A stretch of DNA of 64,000 nucleotides, taken from positions 19,514,001-19,578,000 of the forward strand of contig CM061109.1 in assembly GCA_030770545.1 (NCBI GenBank), written 5' to 3'. The notes beneath the pieces were generated by a model. The model ran no database searches, was not told the origin of the DNA, and saw nothing but the letters and a program-made list of their open reading frames with translations. The position numbers and the translations under genes were made by a program. Of this stretch, positions 1 through 58,893 are shown one piece after another. This DNA comes from Macropodus opercularis (lineage: Eukaryota; Chordata; Actinopteri; Anabantiformes; Osphronemidae). Within the stretch, counting starts at the first letter, position 1. Every line of letters begins with the position of its first letter.

Positions 1-193
1 AACAACTGAGCTGCAGCAGGAGCGGTTTAAATTACCAGCTTTGCAAAGTGAGGAGTCAACATGTGTACTTCAGACATTTCAGAGCAAACCATAGGTTCCA
101 GGGAACATGATGAACCTTCCTGTTTTCCGATGTTTCACAGATAACAAAGCTGTACAGTCGCGTCCAAACTGTGGGAGTGAATTTGACACTCAC

Positions 194-46061
<45,868 letters not shown>

Positions 46062-48644
46062 AGTCCGACCCCGGTTGGGGACAGTTGTCCCCCGAAATGC
46101 GCGTCCCGAGCCTGGCTGCGTTTCCCAGCAGACGGTGCGAGCGAAGGCCACAAGCGGCTGACCGTGTGACGGAAATACCCGACACCACCGCCCGTAGCGT
46201 CAGCGGAGAGTCCGTGAAGAGTTCCGGGACAGCTCTCCAGCCAAATCCCAGCGGTCCACCCCAAGACGCCGCGTCGCTGTGGGCGAGAGCTTAGGACGGG
46301 ACCGGTTGGACCCCGCCTCTCCCGCGGGCTCCCGGTCTCCCAAAAGCAACACTCGGCTGTCAAACACGCGTTAGCTGCGCCCGCTAACGGCACCGCTGTT
46401 GCAGTCACGGAGGGAGAAATGCTCCAGTGGACCCAGCGGGTTTCAGACTCGGGTTCCGGCTCTGCTCCAGGTGGTCCACTGGTCTTCACATCCCGAACAG
46501 CCGCTGCGTTCACTTTCGTATTGTTCAGGGATCCATGGAGTCCCCCCTGACGTCTAGCCGACGACCCGGTCCGAGTCTTCGCCGGAGTTTGTCTTTTCGC
46601 TCCTTCCCCCGCGGTTCGGAACCACTTTCCAGCCGTTGGTTAGTGATTTATTCCCCCACCGTCGCCTCGCTCACCCGTACGTTCAGCTCCAAGGAGCTTC
46701 CAGAAAACCAAGCTCCTCCCACACGCGGGCTGCGAAACTGAGTCGCTTCCCGCCATTTTGGTGCCTAGACGTTACCCAGGATCCCCATTGGAGACGTTTA
46801 GGATTCGAGCCAAAATGGCGGCCTGGCGGCGCCATAAAGTCTTTACCAAAACCGCAGTTTCCCTAGAACCTTAAAGCGGAGGGATAAACATGAAGAGCTC
46901 GCAGCCGGAAGCGACGAGGAATTTCCAAAACATTAACCTCATGGTGCATATTTCTAATATACGTTATTATTAATAATAATAATTTTGTTGTTACATTCAA
47001 CCTCGTTTATTGAGTCAAATGACGACCAAGTAAAGTTTCATGAAGCATATGAACATTTGTTTTATTAACTTATTATAAAGGTGACTGCTACAGTAAATGT
47101 TGCTGTTAACGGTTTAGCCATTTATTTGACATTAATCTGTTTTTAAGCCAGTCAGACATTTATGTGTGTATTTACACTATAACAACAGAAGACGTGCTAA
47201 AACGTGTAAATGCAGCTGTTTAACCGTGAGTGGATACACTTTCAACAATGTTTCGGTGACTAACACTTGTAGAATTATGATATATGTTGCAGCTGTCAGG
47301 GTTGTAGTAAATATGGAAAATCTGCTCAATCCTCTTGTTACTGTGAGAACAACACACAGCAAGTACGGTGATTCATATTTTATGGGCTTTGGTGGGATGA
47401 AATCACTGCCAGCTGATTGCCTAATTAATGCAGAGTGCATAAGTAGGCAGAGGTAGTAAACCCAAGATGATCAGCTTGTTCTTTATTTTTTCTACAAAAA
47501 CAATGTGATCTAATCAAATAAGGCCTGTAGCTACTATAGGTGTTACCTCGGCCCCCTGATACGCGAAGCTGCGTGCGGGTGAGCTGGGAACAGCAAGGTC
47601 TTCGGCTGAGGAAACACAAAAATCAGGACATCAAGGAAAACCTTATCTCTAACCAACACACCCTTCTAGACTCAGTGGTGTGTTTACTGCGTGCTCTTAG
47701 CCCCTATTTACAGCTGCTGTAAACTTTACAGCGGTACATTTCAGAGATGCTTGTGCATGTGTGTCTGACCGTCATATGCATCTTATCTATGTCAGCCTCC
47801 AACCTCACTGCATCACGGCAAGGCAAACTGCTCACACCGAGCTTGTGCAGCGGGTCCATATTCACATGAAGGGGAGTATGTTGAGGTCTCTGCTTCCCAC
47901 AATGCACCAGGTTGGGAGTTTCATTACAGCCTGTCGCATGAAAGCGACTGTTGTTGACCATTTGCAATATTGTGGTGATGCCTTTCTGCTGCAAAGCACA
48001 TCTGAGGAAACAACACAAGACGGATCAGCCTGATGATCTGCTGAGCAGCTCAGAGGGACCTGCCTGCTGAGCGACAAGTTGTGCGAGCACATGTGCTACA
48101 AGACTCAGAAGATTTACTCTCACATCCACAGGTTTCCTCTGGTTTTCACTAAATCACCAGTAAGGGCCCGTTTTACTGAACTAGCATAGAGGATGTTCGT
48201 CTGAGAGCACTTTGTTAATAAAGCCACAGCGGCGAGTGACGCCGAGTGTAAGAGCGTGACGCGTGCTCTTTATGGAGACGTGAAGCCTTCTGAAGAGGGA
48301 GGGAGGCGATCACAGCCTGCCTACGAGTCTTCAACATTTCTGTGATCTCCTGCAAGTCATCAGCGACATGATCTCATTCACTTCTTCTGTGTTCTTTCAT
48401 TCATTTCTCTCTTCATGGGTTTTTGATTAGGACAAACGGACACAGTGCAAACTAACCAAGTCCTCTGCATATGAAGAGCGTCCTAGTCTTTCTGTTGAAC
48501 AGTAGCCTACATCTGCATTTAATGACCTAAATAACCGTGGAGATAATTGGTGGTAATCATTTTACAGCCATGTAAAGTCCCACCATCACTGTAGTCATTC
48601 TAAAACTCATGTATTTCATTCTCTAACCTGTGTTTATTTTCCAG

Positions 48645-48722
48645 GCCGCTAGGAAAGATTGTCTGTTTTGTTTGATAAAATCATTCCAACAATGTGTGAC
48701 AATAAATGAGTTTGTTAAAAAA
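48645..48722 (+). ncRNA. candidate terminal exon of a divergent plus-strand transcript
   Basis: A near-consensus branch point and acceptor (CTCTAACCTGTGTTTATTTTCCAG) ends at 48644. AATAAA follows at 48701-48706, then a GT/T-rich downstream stretch. No long conserved-looking frame is present. It may be the last exon of a non-coding transcript from the CpG-rich cask promoter (a possible upstream donor is GCGG/GTGAGC at 47579). This is an inference from splice and poly(A) signals only. Confidence 0.3.
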
Positions 48723-50334
48723 TATGTCTATTTTCATTGTTTGTGCTTTGTGTGGACGCTGTATGATTGAGCGTCTATCTTGCTTCAGGTGATGTGCTCT
48801 ACTATTCAGTGGGATAGATAAACAGACGTTAAAAATGATCAGCTAAGTATTTAGCGTTTCCTGAACTGAAATGAATTAACGTCGCTTCCCTCCTTTGCTG
48901 AGTAGATCATGAAGTCTTGGACTGGCTTTGAGGCCGTTCGTCTGTGTCTGGACACACTGCAGAGGCAGATCACGACACGCTCCTAATGACAACCTCTGCT
49001 GGTTTTTGGTTTTGCCCGTGGCTGAATCTAAAACAAAGCGGGGAACTTCCCTGCTCGGAGGCTTTAGGAGGAGCAAGTTGAAAGCATCATCTTTTTGCTG
49101 TAGGAATCCATTCAGGAGCTGTGTGCATCTCTCCATAACGCTCCATGACTGACTCAGAGTCTCTCCATCTCACATCACAGGATGCTCTAATCCACGGCCC
49201 GTTGGTCCTTTAGGTGCCTCCTCTTCTGTCTCTGTTGTTTTCAGGGAGACAGACTGGAAAAACTGTGCAAATATTTTTTTTATCCCTGGTTTGGGAGAGA
49301 TTAGCTCTCAGTTATGTTTCTTTGCACATCCTACCACTTCACACTCGCTCTCCCTGCTCATCAAATCAGCAGCAAGTTCATTGTCCTCTGTGCAGTTGAG
49401 TCTGGAGCAAAGAAAAACACACAGAGGCTGGACGTGATAAGTCCGGCTATGGAGAAACCTGTCCACATCACGACCAGCGGCTTTTCTAATCTTATTAACA
49501 AAACAAAAATCAATGGTGGTTAACACAGGCTGGATCGATAGACTTCACCCTCACAGGAGGGATGAGCAATGTGCTCACTGTTACAGCTGACACCCGGAAT
49601 AAAAGCCAAGGTGCGTTTGTGGATGCATGTGTGTAAGGAGGCGAATGCTCATCTCAGTCTGGCTGCAGTGGAGGGGCTGTCTGCTGAGTGCTTATCAGGA
49701 GGAGGCGAGGACGGGCAGGAGGAGCAGACTGGGGGCGAAGGAGGAGGTGTGCAGGGAATGGCTAATGGTGCAGCTGCTTCTTTGGGACGTAGCCGCACAA
49801 GCTCATCACAGGAGTCCATAAGAACAATATTTCCTCATAAATGCCAGAGCAGACTGCCACGCTGAGAACAGCACAAGCGGGTACTAAAAGCTACAAAAGC
49901 CTTTCTGTCGACTACAGAGCCTGGAAATGGGGCTGGATGTTTTTGCTTGTGCGCTGGGGACATTATGGTTCGTCTCTTTATGCACAAAGACGTGTGAGTT
50001 GGGTTTAGGTAGTTACAGCACATGGAGTACGTGACACTTCACACCTGATTTTAGTGTTGTTACATTCACTTTGCCAGCAAGTGCACACGTACCTGTGTCC
50101 AGAATAAAGGGCGTCACAGTGAATCGGAGCAGCTGTAGGTTCAATTTCACTGCATAGCGTTAACATTTTGTGAGATTTAATTAGCTTCTAAAATGACAAC
50201 ACACCAAGTCTAAACTAATGTCAATTGTCATCAACTGTCTAATTACTATTGATGTTAATGGGCAATGATTGATGCAGAAAATGTCAACAATCAAGTGGAG
50301 CCGAAAGGAAAGTCAGGGAGACAGCGAACTGGAG

Positions 50335-50785
50335 ACAAAGACAAGGACTAGAATAGAAGACAAGGATGGAACAGAAGACAAAGACAAGGACTAGAATAGA
50401 AGACAAGGATGGAGCAGAAGACAAGGATGGAGCAGAAGACAAGGATGGAGCAGAAGACAAGGATGGAGCAGAAGACAAAGACAAGTACTAGAATAGAAGA
50501 CAAGGATGGAACAGAAGACAAGGATGGAGCAGAAGACAAGGATGGAGCAGAAGACAAAGACAAGGACTAGAATAGAAGACAAGGATGGAACAGAAGACAA
50601 GGATGGAGCAGAAGACAAGGATGGAGCAGAAGACAAGGATGGAGCAGAAGACAAGGATGGAGCAGAAGACAAAGACAAGGACTAGAACAGAAGACAAGGA
50701 CTAGAATAGAAGAGAAGGATGGAGCAGAAGACAAGGATGGAACAGAAGACAAGGATGGAGCCGAAGACAAGGATGGAACAGAAGT
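50335..50785. repeat. minisatellite, 18-bp GAAGACAAGGATGGAGCA unit with interspersed longer unit
   Basis: There are seventeen copies of a CAAGGATGGA(G/A)CAGAAGA type unit, interrupted at intervals by a GACAAAGACAAGGACTAGAA segment that itself recurs five to six times, giving a higher-order pattern. The + strand is purine rich (A/G). Open frames on the minus strand are by-products. Confidence 0.95.
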
Positions 50786-52037
50786 GGTGACACCACTTTG
50801 ATGCAGCAGTTAAGCAGGAGGACACGACGATAAGAGACTGAGACGCGTCCTTGTCACCGTGCCACAGGTTCTTGGATGTTGGGCTGCAGAGCTTCAGAGC
50901 AGGTTCTGATTTCAGTGGTTTGTTTCTATCACTTTATCAGCCGTCAGTCAAACTTCTGGCTCCTGGCTGATCACGCTCCGTCTCGTCCTCAGGATGAGGT
51001 TTGATGTGTGAAGGACGACCTTCCTGCAGGTACCAAGGGTGGAGACACGTTCCCCACTGTGTGCGGGGTCCATTGGTTAATCCGGCCACGCTGTAGCACC
51101 CTTTAGGACACGTCTGGTACATCATGACAAACACTGGAGACGATTCTCATTAGCGCTGATGTCTCTATAAACCCAGCACCAGCCTGTGGAGATGTCATAT
51201 TTAAGCCCAGCAGGAAGCTCCAGCTTAACTGCCTCAGTAGCAGAGAGGAAGCTGCCTTAGATGAGCTCATCACTTTTATCCCCCATGATCTCAGCCTCGA
51301 GCCACGAGGATGCGTCTCCCGCAGCTCCCCACCTTCTCACTTTCCTTTCTTCACACCGCTTCCCATCACACTCTCCGTACGACTTCATTTCCCATTTTCT
51401 GTCTTCTCAGCAGCCTTCTTAAAATATTATTTTACCCTCTCAAACCAAAGGAAAGTGGTCAGCTGAAGAAATGTTAGCTTTTTATCTGAGAGCTCTGCTA
51501 TGACCAAAAGATGTCTATACCATCCAACTGTCACGACTCTCTGCCGCGACCCAGAGAAACCCCACCTGGCCTATAACCAGCTCACGGTCCAAAATCTGAG
51601 GAGACTGTTCGTTTGCTAAAGCTAAATTGAAGTTTCCATAAACATGAAGTCTCAGCCAGAGGCAGGTAGAGTAATCTGACCTGAGAGCAGGGGAGAAACA
51701 TCTACTCACCAGCACCTCGCAGCAGAAATTACCCCAAGTGTTCAATGGGCACATGGGCAATGGGAACACAAATCAACACGAAACACACACGGTTGTCATG
51801 TTGCTTACAGGTCAGTCCCTGAGCCGAAAACACAAACTGTGGATTGAGGTCAGCAGTGAAAGCAGAGCTAAGCTGAGATTCCCTCAGTGGAATATTGTAA
51901 CAGATCCCAGTGAGGCTTCAAAGGGAGAGGCAGGCAGTAAGCAGCGATCGGATTTGGGTCCCGTTGGTGTCTGTCGCAGGAAAAACCATCCCAGAGTTGA
52001 TCTCCTCTGCCCCCTGATGGGAATTAGGCTATGAGGA

Positions 52038-52060
52038 ACACACACACACACACACACACG
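52038..52060. repeat. (AC)n microsatellite
   Basis: About eleven AC units in the cask-mao intergenic region. Confidence 0.9.
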
Positions 52061-55000
52061 CTGTGGATGCTGAATCACATTAGGGGCAAACTCACTGGGC
52101 CTAAGACGCCCTTGGGTGAGTATCCACAAGGCCCCTAGAAACAAAATGGACCCTCGGCGCCTGTAGAGCCAGAGACGAGGAGGAGGCCATTCTCACTATG
52201 CAGCTGATCACATCATCGGCGAAGTGACAGCGACAGCCTCCACCCTGCAGCTCTGGTCGTCTGGGTGGTGCCGAGGACTCGAGGGGCCTGTAGTAGAGCA
52301 GTAATTAAACCATCACACAGGTCTCTGTGTGTGTCTTTGCCTCCTCATCCCAGACTCACACAAGTACTGGTTACTATGGGAACTACTTCCCTCCCTGCTC
52401 TACAGCCACTCTGAGCTTTTGCATTCACATCCAAATCTCTTAACGTCCGTTCACACCTTGCGTTCCCCTGGTTCTCGGTTATGGCTTTGTCATCACTCGT
52501 GACCTTCATCACCACCTCTCTCTGCCGTCTCTCTTCCCACTACCGCCAGCTTTTTGTCTCTTCGTCTTCCTACTGTATTTCATGCTGCTTCTTTTATCTG
52601 ACTTTCTATCTGTCCTGCTGCTTGCAGCATGAAACCAAATGTCAGCTCTGAGCTGGCACTGAGAGGAAACGTAAGGGGGGCAAGCGGAGGCGCACGAATG
52701 GAAAAAGACAGAGGCTGAGACGGAGCAAAGGGAAAGACAGAAAGCAGAGACACGAGTGGAGAGAAGGAGGCCAGAGAACAGAGGTGGACGGGCAGAAGGC
52801 TGAAGCTCTGCAGGTAAGACTGGGAGCACGTTCCGGTTGAAAGCATCGTCCTCTCCGTTCTGCCTTGGCTTAGTTTGAGCTGCACTGAGTTCCCAAATGC
52901 TTCAAGAGGGAAGGTTGAGGTCACACAGGTGAACTGCACCTGTCAGAGCAAGAGCTAAATCAGGCTGGGTCCGACCTAAAAGTGAAATCCAGGCAGATTA
53001 GTTTTTCTTTCAGGAGCGAGCGGGTGCAGGAGCTGAGCACTGAGCGATAATGAGGGAGGCCTGTGCTGCTTTGAACCGGGGAGCGGAGCGATCGAACGCC
53101 TCGTGACTCACAGCCACTTCCATGCATATCTGGCGGAGGGAAGGTAAATGCAGACACCAGCCCAAGACACCTGGTGTGAACAGCACACGCATGTAAAGCT
53201 GCTCCATCAGAAGGAGGGATCGTACAGGGGAGGAGTCATCCAGTAAATGTTTACGATGAAACGGACCTCAGCTCCACCTTCTCTGCTTTTATCGTTTACA
53301 TAAAAAATGATTTAAAAGAGAATACGGGATGAAAAGACCTTCAAGGGAGCGTTTCTGAGCGTGGGAGTGATTTGTGTCAGGCTGGCGGGAAGATCAAAGT
53401 TTCCTCTCTGTGTCACGTGTGTCACCATTTTTAATCACTCACACTTTCATCCCATCGACAAGCGGCATTTCTCCGAGCACATTTTGGATTTGCTTGCTTT
53501 CATGTTGCGTGTTCATAATTTCTAAACGCTGCGACGTTATGCAAGTGACACAAATTCTAAAGCAGTGAAAACATCCTCACGTCTGCCTCCCGCCGCTCAC
53601 CCATCGCAGCGCAGCCTGGCTCGTGGTGGCCGGTGCGATGAGCTTGGGGCTAATTGGGTCGATGGGCATCAATTAACAGAAACACGGCGCGTGTGAGCAG
53701 GTGAACCGTTGCTTTGTTTGGTCACGTTATCTAAGCGGTGTGTGCATTATTATTTGTTTTTGGGCTTAGCTGCGTTTTGCTGGTAAAACAATGCGGGCTA
53801 CTTTTAACCAGGTTATGTCACCATGGCAACAGATGCTGCCGAGCCTCACTTCTTTTTAATATTTATTAATTCCATGAGCACAAAGCTGCTGTCGGAAGGT
53901 TGGCTCAGAAACTCTGTGGTGTTATTTGTCCTGTGCAGATGCCGGCTGGATGCTAGCTGTGAGACAGATCAGAAGCTCCACTTCTTCTGCTTCCTACTGG
54001 AGTCATACAACCCTGGGACAAGAGTGACTTTTTATGTTCCAGATTAAACATTTGATGCATCATTGGCCCAATTTACACTGTCCAGCATTCATTCATCTAT
54101 TCATCCAGCATCTATTTCTGGCCACTCGTGAGTCTGAAGTCAAGACGAAATCGCCCCTGAGGGCTTTTATAATCTGTTCAACATACAGCCACCGGGGAAC
54201 ACTGGCTCATTTGGAGTTCTCACACTTCATCTAAAACTTTTAGAAAAAAAGAAAAACCTCTCACAGCTGGAAGATGACGCAGACAAAACGGAAGCAGTAA
54301 TGGACCAAGCGTGGTAACTATAAGCTGACATTCAGCTCCGGTACCGGTTCCTCCTCTCCTTCTTCTCTGACTCTCTCTCCCACGTGTCAGAGGCGGAGGT
54401 GAGCTCATCGTCTCCCAGCTCTGTTCTCAGCGACGCTGCCCACGGTGCCAGCGTGTCCAGCGGAGCGTGTGAATGGGGTCACGCTGGGAGACGGAGAGGG
54501 AAGCCGCCATCCGTGAACGGGTCTCGTCTGCATTAGCGCTGCTTGAAGGCCGGTGGGTCGGAGGGAGACCAGCCCTTACCGCACGGTCCTGCTGGGTCGG
54601 GTATGTGTTCTCTAGGAACGCACCACGGATCTGCAGCTTCTTATTGTTCTGAATGCTGGAGGGAGATGAAGTGGTCTGTTCAATATATTCTGAACTGTCC
54701 CGCTTCCCACAGCGTGAGCAGCGAAGTGGAACTGGTTCATCAGGACTCCCTGGCTCCTGTTTGTGTGTAAATAGCTGCCTGTTATCGGTGACTGGAGTCG
54801 TAAATGACATATGAGGGAACATTTTCATATTCACTCAACTGCTTTCCACCACTTGAATTCAATTAACAGGGTAATGGAGGCATTCAGGCTCTGCGCTCAG
54901 GGTTGGAATTAAAAATTTCAATTGGGTTTATAATTGAGTGCAAAGGAAAGACCTCAGGGGGTTAGACCCGATCTCCAGGGCTCCTCTGACTGCCTCAAGG

Positions 55001-55627
55001 TGCTGGATGTGGTTGTGAAGGGTCCATCCCCTCAGGATGAACTGTACCGACTTACCACCTGAACGTTTATTTAACGTTGATATTAGAATCTGCCTCATGC
55101 CATGATTTAATTTATTGAATGTTTTCTACTATTTATTAATCTACACGTAAAGATGTTTTCAGGCATTCGAGTATTCAGTCAGTGCCGGGTTCCCGTTCTT
55201 TTCGACCTGAGCTCCGTTAACAGGCAAATACAAAAAGCTGAGAGCAGGGGTCAGGCTGCCAGCGAGCAGCAGGAGCTGGCTGAAGGAATGGGGACGCGTA
55301 TATGTACTGGGAGCAGCTGGTGGTGGCTGAGTGATGACGTAAGGTCAGAGCACGGCGGCTGACGATCACCAGGTGCTGCTCTCCCTGCGTTTTAACCTGC
55401 CCGTCGTTCCAAGCGACCCTGCTACTGTACGTCTCATTCACAGTGCGGTAAAAATAGTGCATTCCTCCATCTGGGTCATTAGTAATTGTGATGACAAGTG
55501 AAGGCTGTGCCACGACGGCTCTCCAGGGAGGCATCAAATTAAGATAAACAATGCCTCTGCATATGATACGGAGAAAACGAGAGCACATCATTTCATGAAC
55601 GCTAATGGAAGGCAGTCACAGAGGAAC

Positions 55628-55682
55628 CGACACACACACACGAGCCTTGGGCCATTGGGCCAAGGCTCGTGTGTGTGTGTCG
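55628..55682. repeat. perfect 23-bp inverted repeat with 9-base spacer
   Basis: The left arm 55628-55650 (CGACACACACACACGAGCCTTGG without one mismatch) pairs fully with the right arm 55660-55682. The spacer is GCCATTGGG. Half of each arm is CA/GT microsatellite and half is unique sequence. Confidence 0.95.
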
Positions 55683-58600
55683 CTTCAGACAGCGGTTTGT
55701 GCAGAGACGCTCATTTGGCTGCATTCACACAGAGATTAATGGGCCTCAGTAAACGGTGGGAAACTCATGGGACCTGGAAATTCAGACAAACATTCACCCC
55801 CTGCTCAGACTTTCCTTGACTAAACTCGAAACGCCTCGGCTGAGACCATCTCAGACGAGCACCAGCGTGGAGCAGTGCTCGCCGCTCGCCTCCCGCCTCC
55901 ACACTGACCCCAGATCAGAGCTTCTCTTTGTGGGATTCTGTCAGAGATGTCTGTGACGTCTGAGATGTGTAGGGACCATCACGTGGGTCTGAATGTATTA
56001 CCGTCATTTCATTTCTCGCTTTATTCCATAACGAACTAAAGACACGTGTTTAGTGAGTTTGAATTAAGAGCCACGTCCTGGAGAGCAGTCGGTTGCTCTA
56101 GATGCGGCCAGAAGCTCCAACATACGCAGGAACCATTTCGATCCAGTTACAGCCAATGAAGGAAACAACCTTTTGTAGCTGCGGGTACCGATGCAGCCTG
56201 AAGACCTTTAGATCTTTGCTCTATGATGCATCTGCACAGAGGCAGACGTGAGCTGCTACACTGATCCTCACTGAGGTGGAATAATCCGATGCCACTCTGC
56301 CGTCAGTTTTACAGTGCGATTAGGCCAGGCTGCCGTTTGTGGAGACTCATTTAGGATGAGTTGTGATTAGCTGCTTCCACCCTCTGAGCCATTGGACGTC
56401 TAAATGGGACATTTTAACCAGCTGGGAATATGACAGAGGCAGCTGATTCCCTTAAGTGCTGCACTCGAGTGTTTATTTCCCTGCTTTCCCTGTAATGGAC
56501 CATTTCCCTGCACTGGCAGGAACAGAAGCGTCTGAAGAGTCTGGTCTTTATTACACGGAGGGAGAAAAAGGAAAAGTGTGCAACGCGGCATCGTGGGCTG
56601 CAGGGCTTCCCTCCAGGGCTTCAGGCTGAGGAAGGCTCCCTCTGCCTCCAGCTTCCCACCGCAGCCTTGGGCAGATTTACTATCTGGCCCCGTTATTTAT
56701 TACTTCTCAGCCGTGATGGAGAGGCCTGCAGGGCTGGAGTGGGTGGCGTGATTAGATTCTTCCATCAGAGGAAGCCAGTGTGTCTCTCTCGCTCCGGTGG
56801 AACTTTAGGTTCCTGCTCATTTCATTGCAACAATCAACGAACCAGCGTTCTTGTCGATACCGGCGAGAAAACACAGCGAGTCATTGTCACATCTCCAGGT
56901 TATGACCTGAACTGAAGGACAGCTGATGTTCTGAGGTTTTGTGTCTCCCTCTGAGGGTGACTGGGATTATTTTGTAGTTTTTGGCTGTGCTCAGCACCAG
57001 TACGTTGTTCATTTGGGTTTGTGTGCTGAACGTTGTTCTTCTCTCTGGTATTTACCCTCCAGGAGTCAAACCCAAACGCGGCTCTCCGTTATCTGGCGCG
57101 ACGTTCCTCGTGATGTTCCTCTCTAACCTTCTGATGGGCTGAGCGATGCTTCGTGTCAAATGGAATCCTCCTCAGTGCTCCATCAATGTCACCAAGAAGC
57201 CGTTGGGAGGCTAAGGGCCCAGCTCCAGAACCAGTAGACCCAGTACTTCACTATGCTGGACTCTGAGCACCACATGGATGAGACTGGTTTGAATCCACAC
57301 ATACAGCGACTTCCTTTAAATAAAACTGACTTGTTTCCTGATCATTGTCACAGAGTCTCTTCCCTTATTCAGGTGGACGGATGATTATTTCATTTTTCCT
57401 CAGCTAAAGTGAAATGTCCGGAAAAAGAAGACAGCGTTATCGAGGATCTTGCAGTAAATCTTGCAGACGTCCCTCAAGCCCAGAGCAATAAGTTCGAAAG
57501 TCTATAGCAGCCTATAGCAGCGCGAAGGGGGAGTCCAGTGCATGCTGGGAGAGCTGCGAAGGTAGTGACGGCTCCATTATCAAAGAACAGGCAGAGACTC
57601 GTTTTCCTTGGTCCAGTTCGCTGAGTAGGAACGAAACCTCAGGAACAAACTCAAACTGTTATCACGTCAAAGGAAGAGACGAGGGAGGATGAAGGCCTCT
57701 ATAAATGAAGACATGCACTGAATCCTGGTGCTACTGTTGGTTTCTCCAACCAGGTGTTGAGGGATCGGCTTGTTTGACTAGCACTGACTCTGGTGACATC
57801 TGGTGGTTCTATGCAGAACACAACGACAGGATGCGCTGCAACAAGCACAAAGCTCAGGCCAAACACCCAAATCCAGCATCCAGGTCCAAAGACACAGTCC
57901 CAAACAAAACGCCTCTTCAGCATCGCGCTGAGAGCCACAACAGACAAACGACAGCCAGAAGGTTGGTGAGACACAAAGGTCAGAGGATCCTGGAGTGTTT
58001 GAGCTGAGAAGAACAACACAAGAAGACCAGAGCGAGACGGGCCAGGCGTTTCACCTCCAGGAAGTGGGCGGGGCCAGCTGCAGCCACCTGCTGATAAGCT
58101 CAGGTGAACGACACCGCTTTAAATGCAGCTCATTATTTAAAACACACATCAAATGCTGCACCTGCTCCCCTGACAGACACCGGTCGGCACCAGCTCCGTC
58201 CTCTGCTGCCCGGGGCCACTGGAGGTGCGGCTGTGGGTGGACTCTCCAACCCAGTGACCGCAGAAACCTCAGTGTTTAGCTTTAGCTGCTCATGTGCTGA
58301 ACTTGCTGTTGTCCGCCCTCTGGTGGCCAAACGAGCAGCATCCTCAGGATTGACAAGATGCGAATGACCCCGCAGCAGGAGAGCAGTGTAAAGGAGAGAT
58401 TAAATGAACTGGAGACGCGACGCGGCGGCTGCGTTTAGGCAGCGGATTACAGGGACCAAAGGCTCGATTTAGAGGGATGACTGTCTCTCGTCAAGCTGCT
58501 CCTCCGTGGCAGGGAAGCCGCGGCTCGATTGACCCGCCAGCCTCCTTCTGGCCTCACCGCTGCACATCTGCAGGTTCAGCTTGGTTCAGTCCAGTAGGAT

Positions 58601-58887
58601 CGCGATCATGTCCTTCACGCTCAGCTCGTCCTCATCCTGCTCCTCTCGTAAGTGGCTTCCTGCTCTCCCTGCCTCAGGTCACAGGTCGTCTGGTTTTGGT
58701 TCTCTGATGATTAATCAGGTTAGGCCCGACCATAAATATGAAAAAACGATCGTGGTTGTCTGGACATTTGTAGATTCTCATGTTCTATAAAACTAACGTG
58801 GACCCTGTAATAAGACAATGAACGACGGCTCTGCATCCTCAGGGTCCAAATAAAACAACACGCGAGAACAGCTTCATACGGTAAAGA

Positions 58888-58893
58888 TTTATT
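58888..58893 (-). terminator. mao: mao poly(A) signal AATAAA
   Basis: TTTATT on the + strand reads AATAAA on the mao strand, about 1.04 kb after the stop. It sets a likely 3' UTR of 58870-59933. The long reading frames in this UTR on either strand show no recognisable protein. Confidence 0.65.

Larger units (their letters stand above)
46911..58869. other. cask-mao intergenic region (about 12 kb), no protein gene seen
   Basis: It contains a candidate terminal exon at 48645-48722, the 18-bp minisatellite, an AC microsatellite and the perfect inverted repeat at 55628-55682. AATAAA hexamers occur also near 57319. No coding exon recognised on either strand. Confidence 0.7.

Noticed and set aside
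50284..50770. Leu/Ser-rich minus-strand frames
   Set aside because: They are translations of the 18-bp minisatellite; no start context, splice signals or non-repeat portion.
55628..55682. Calling the inverted repeat a microRNA gene
   Set aside because: The stem is of suitable size, but there is no recognisable mature sequence, and half of it is CA/GT repeat; kept only as an inverted repeat.
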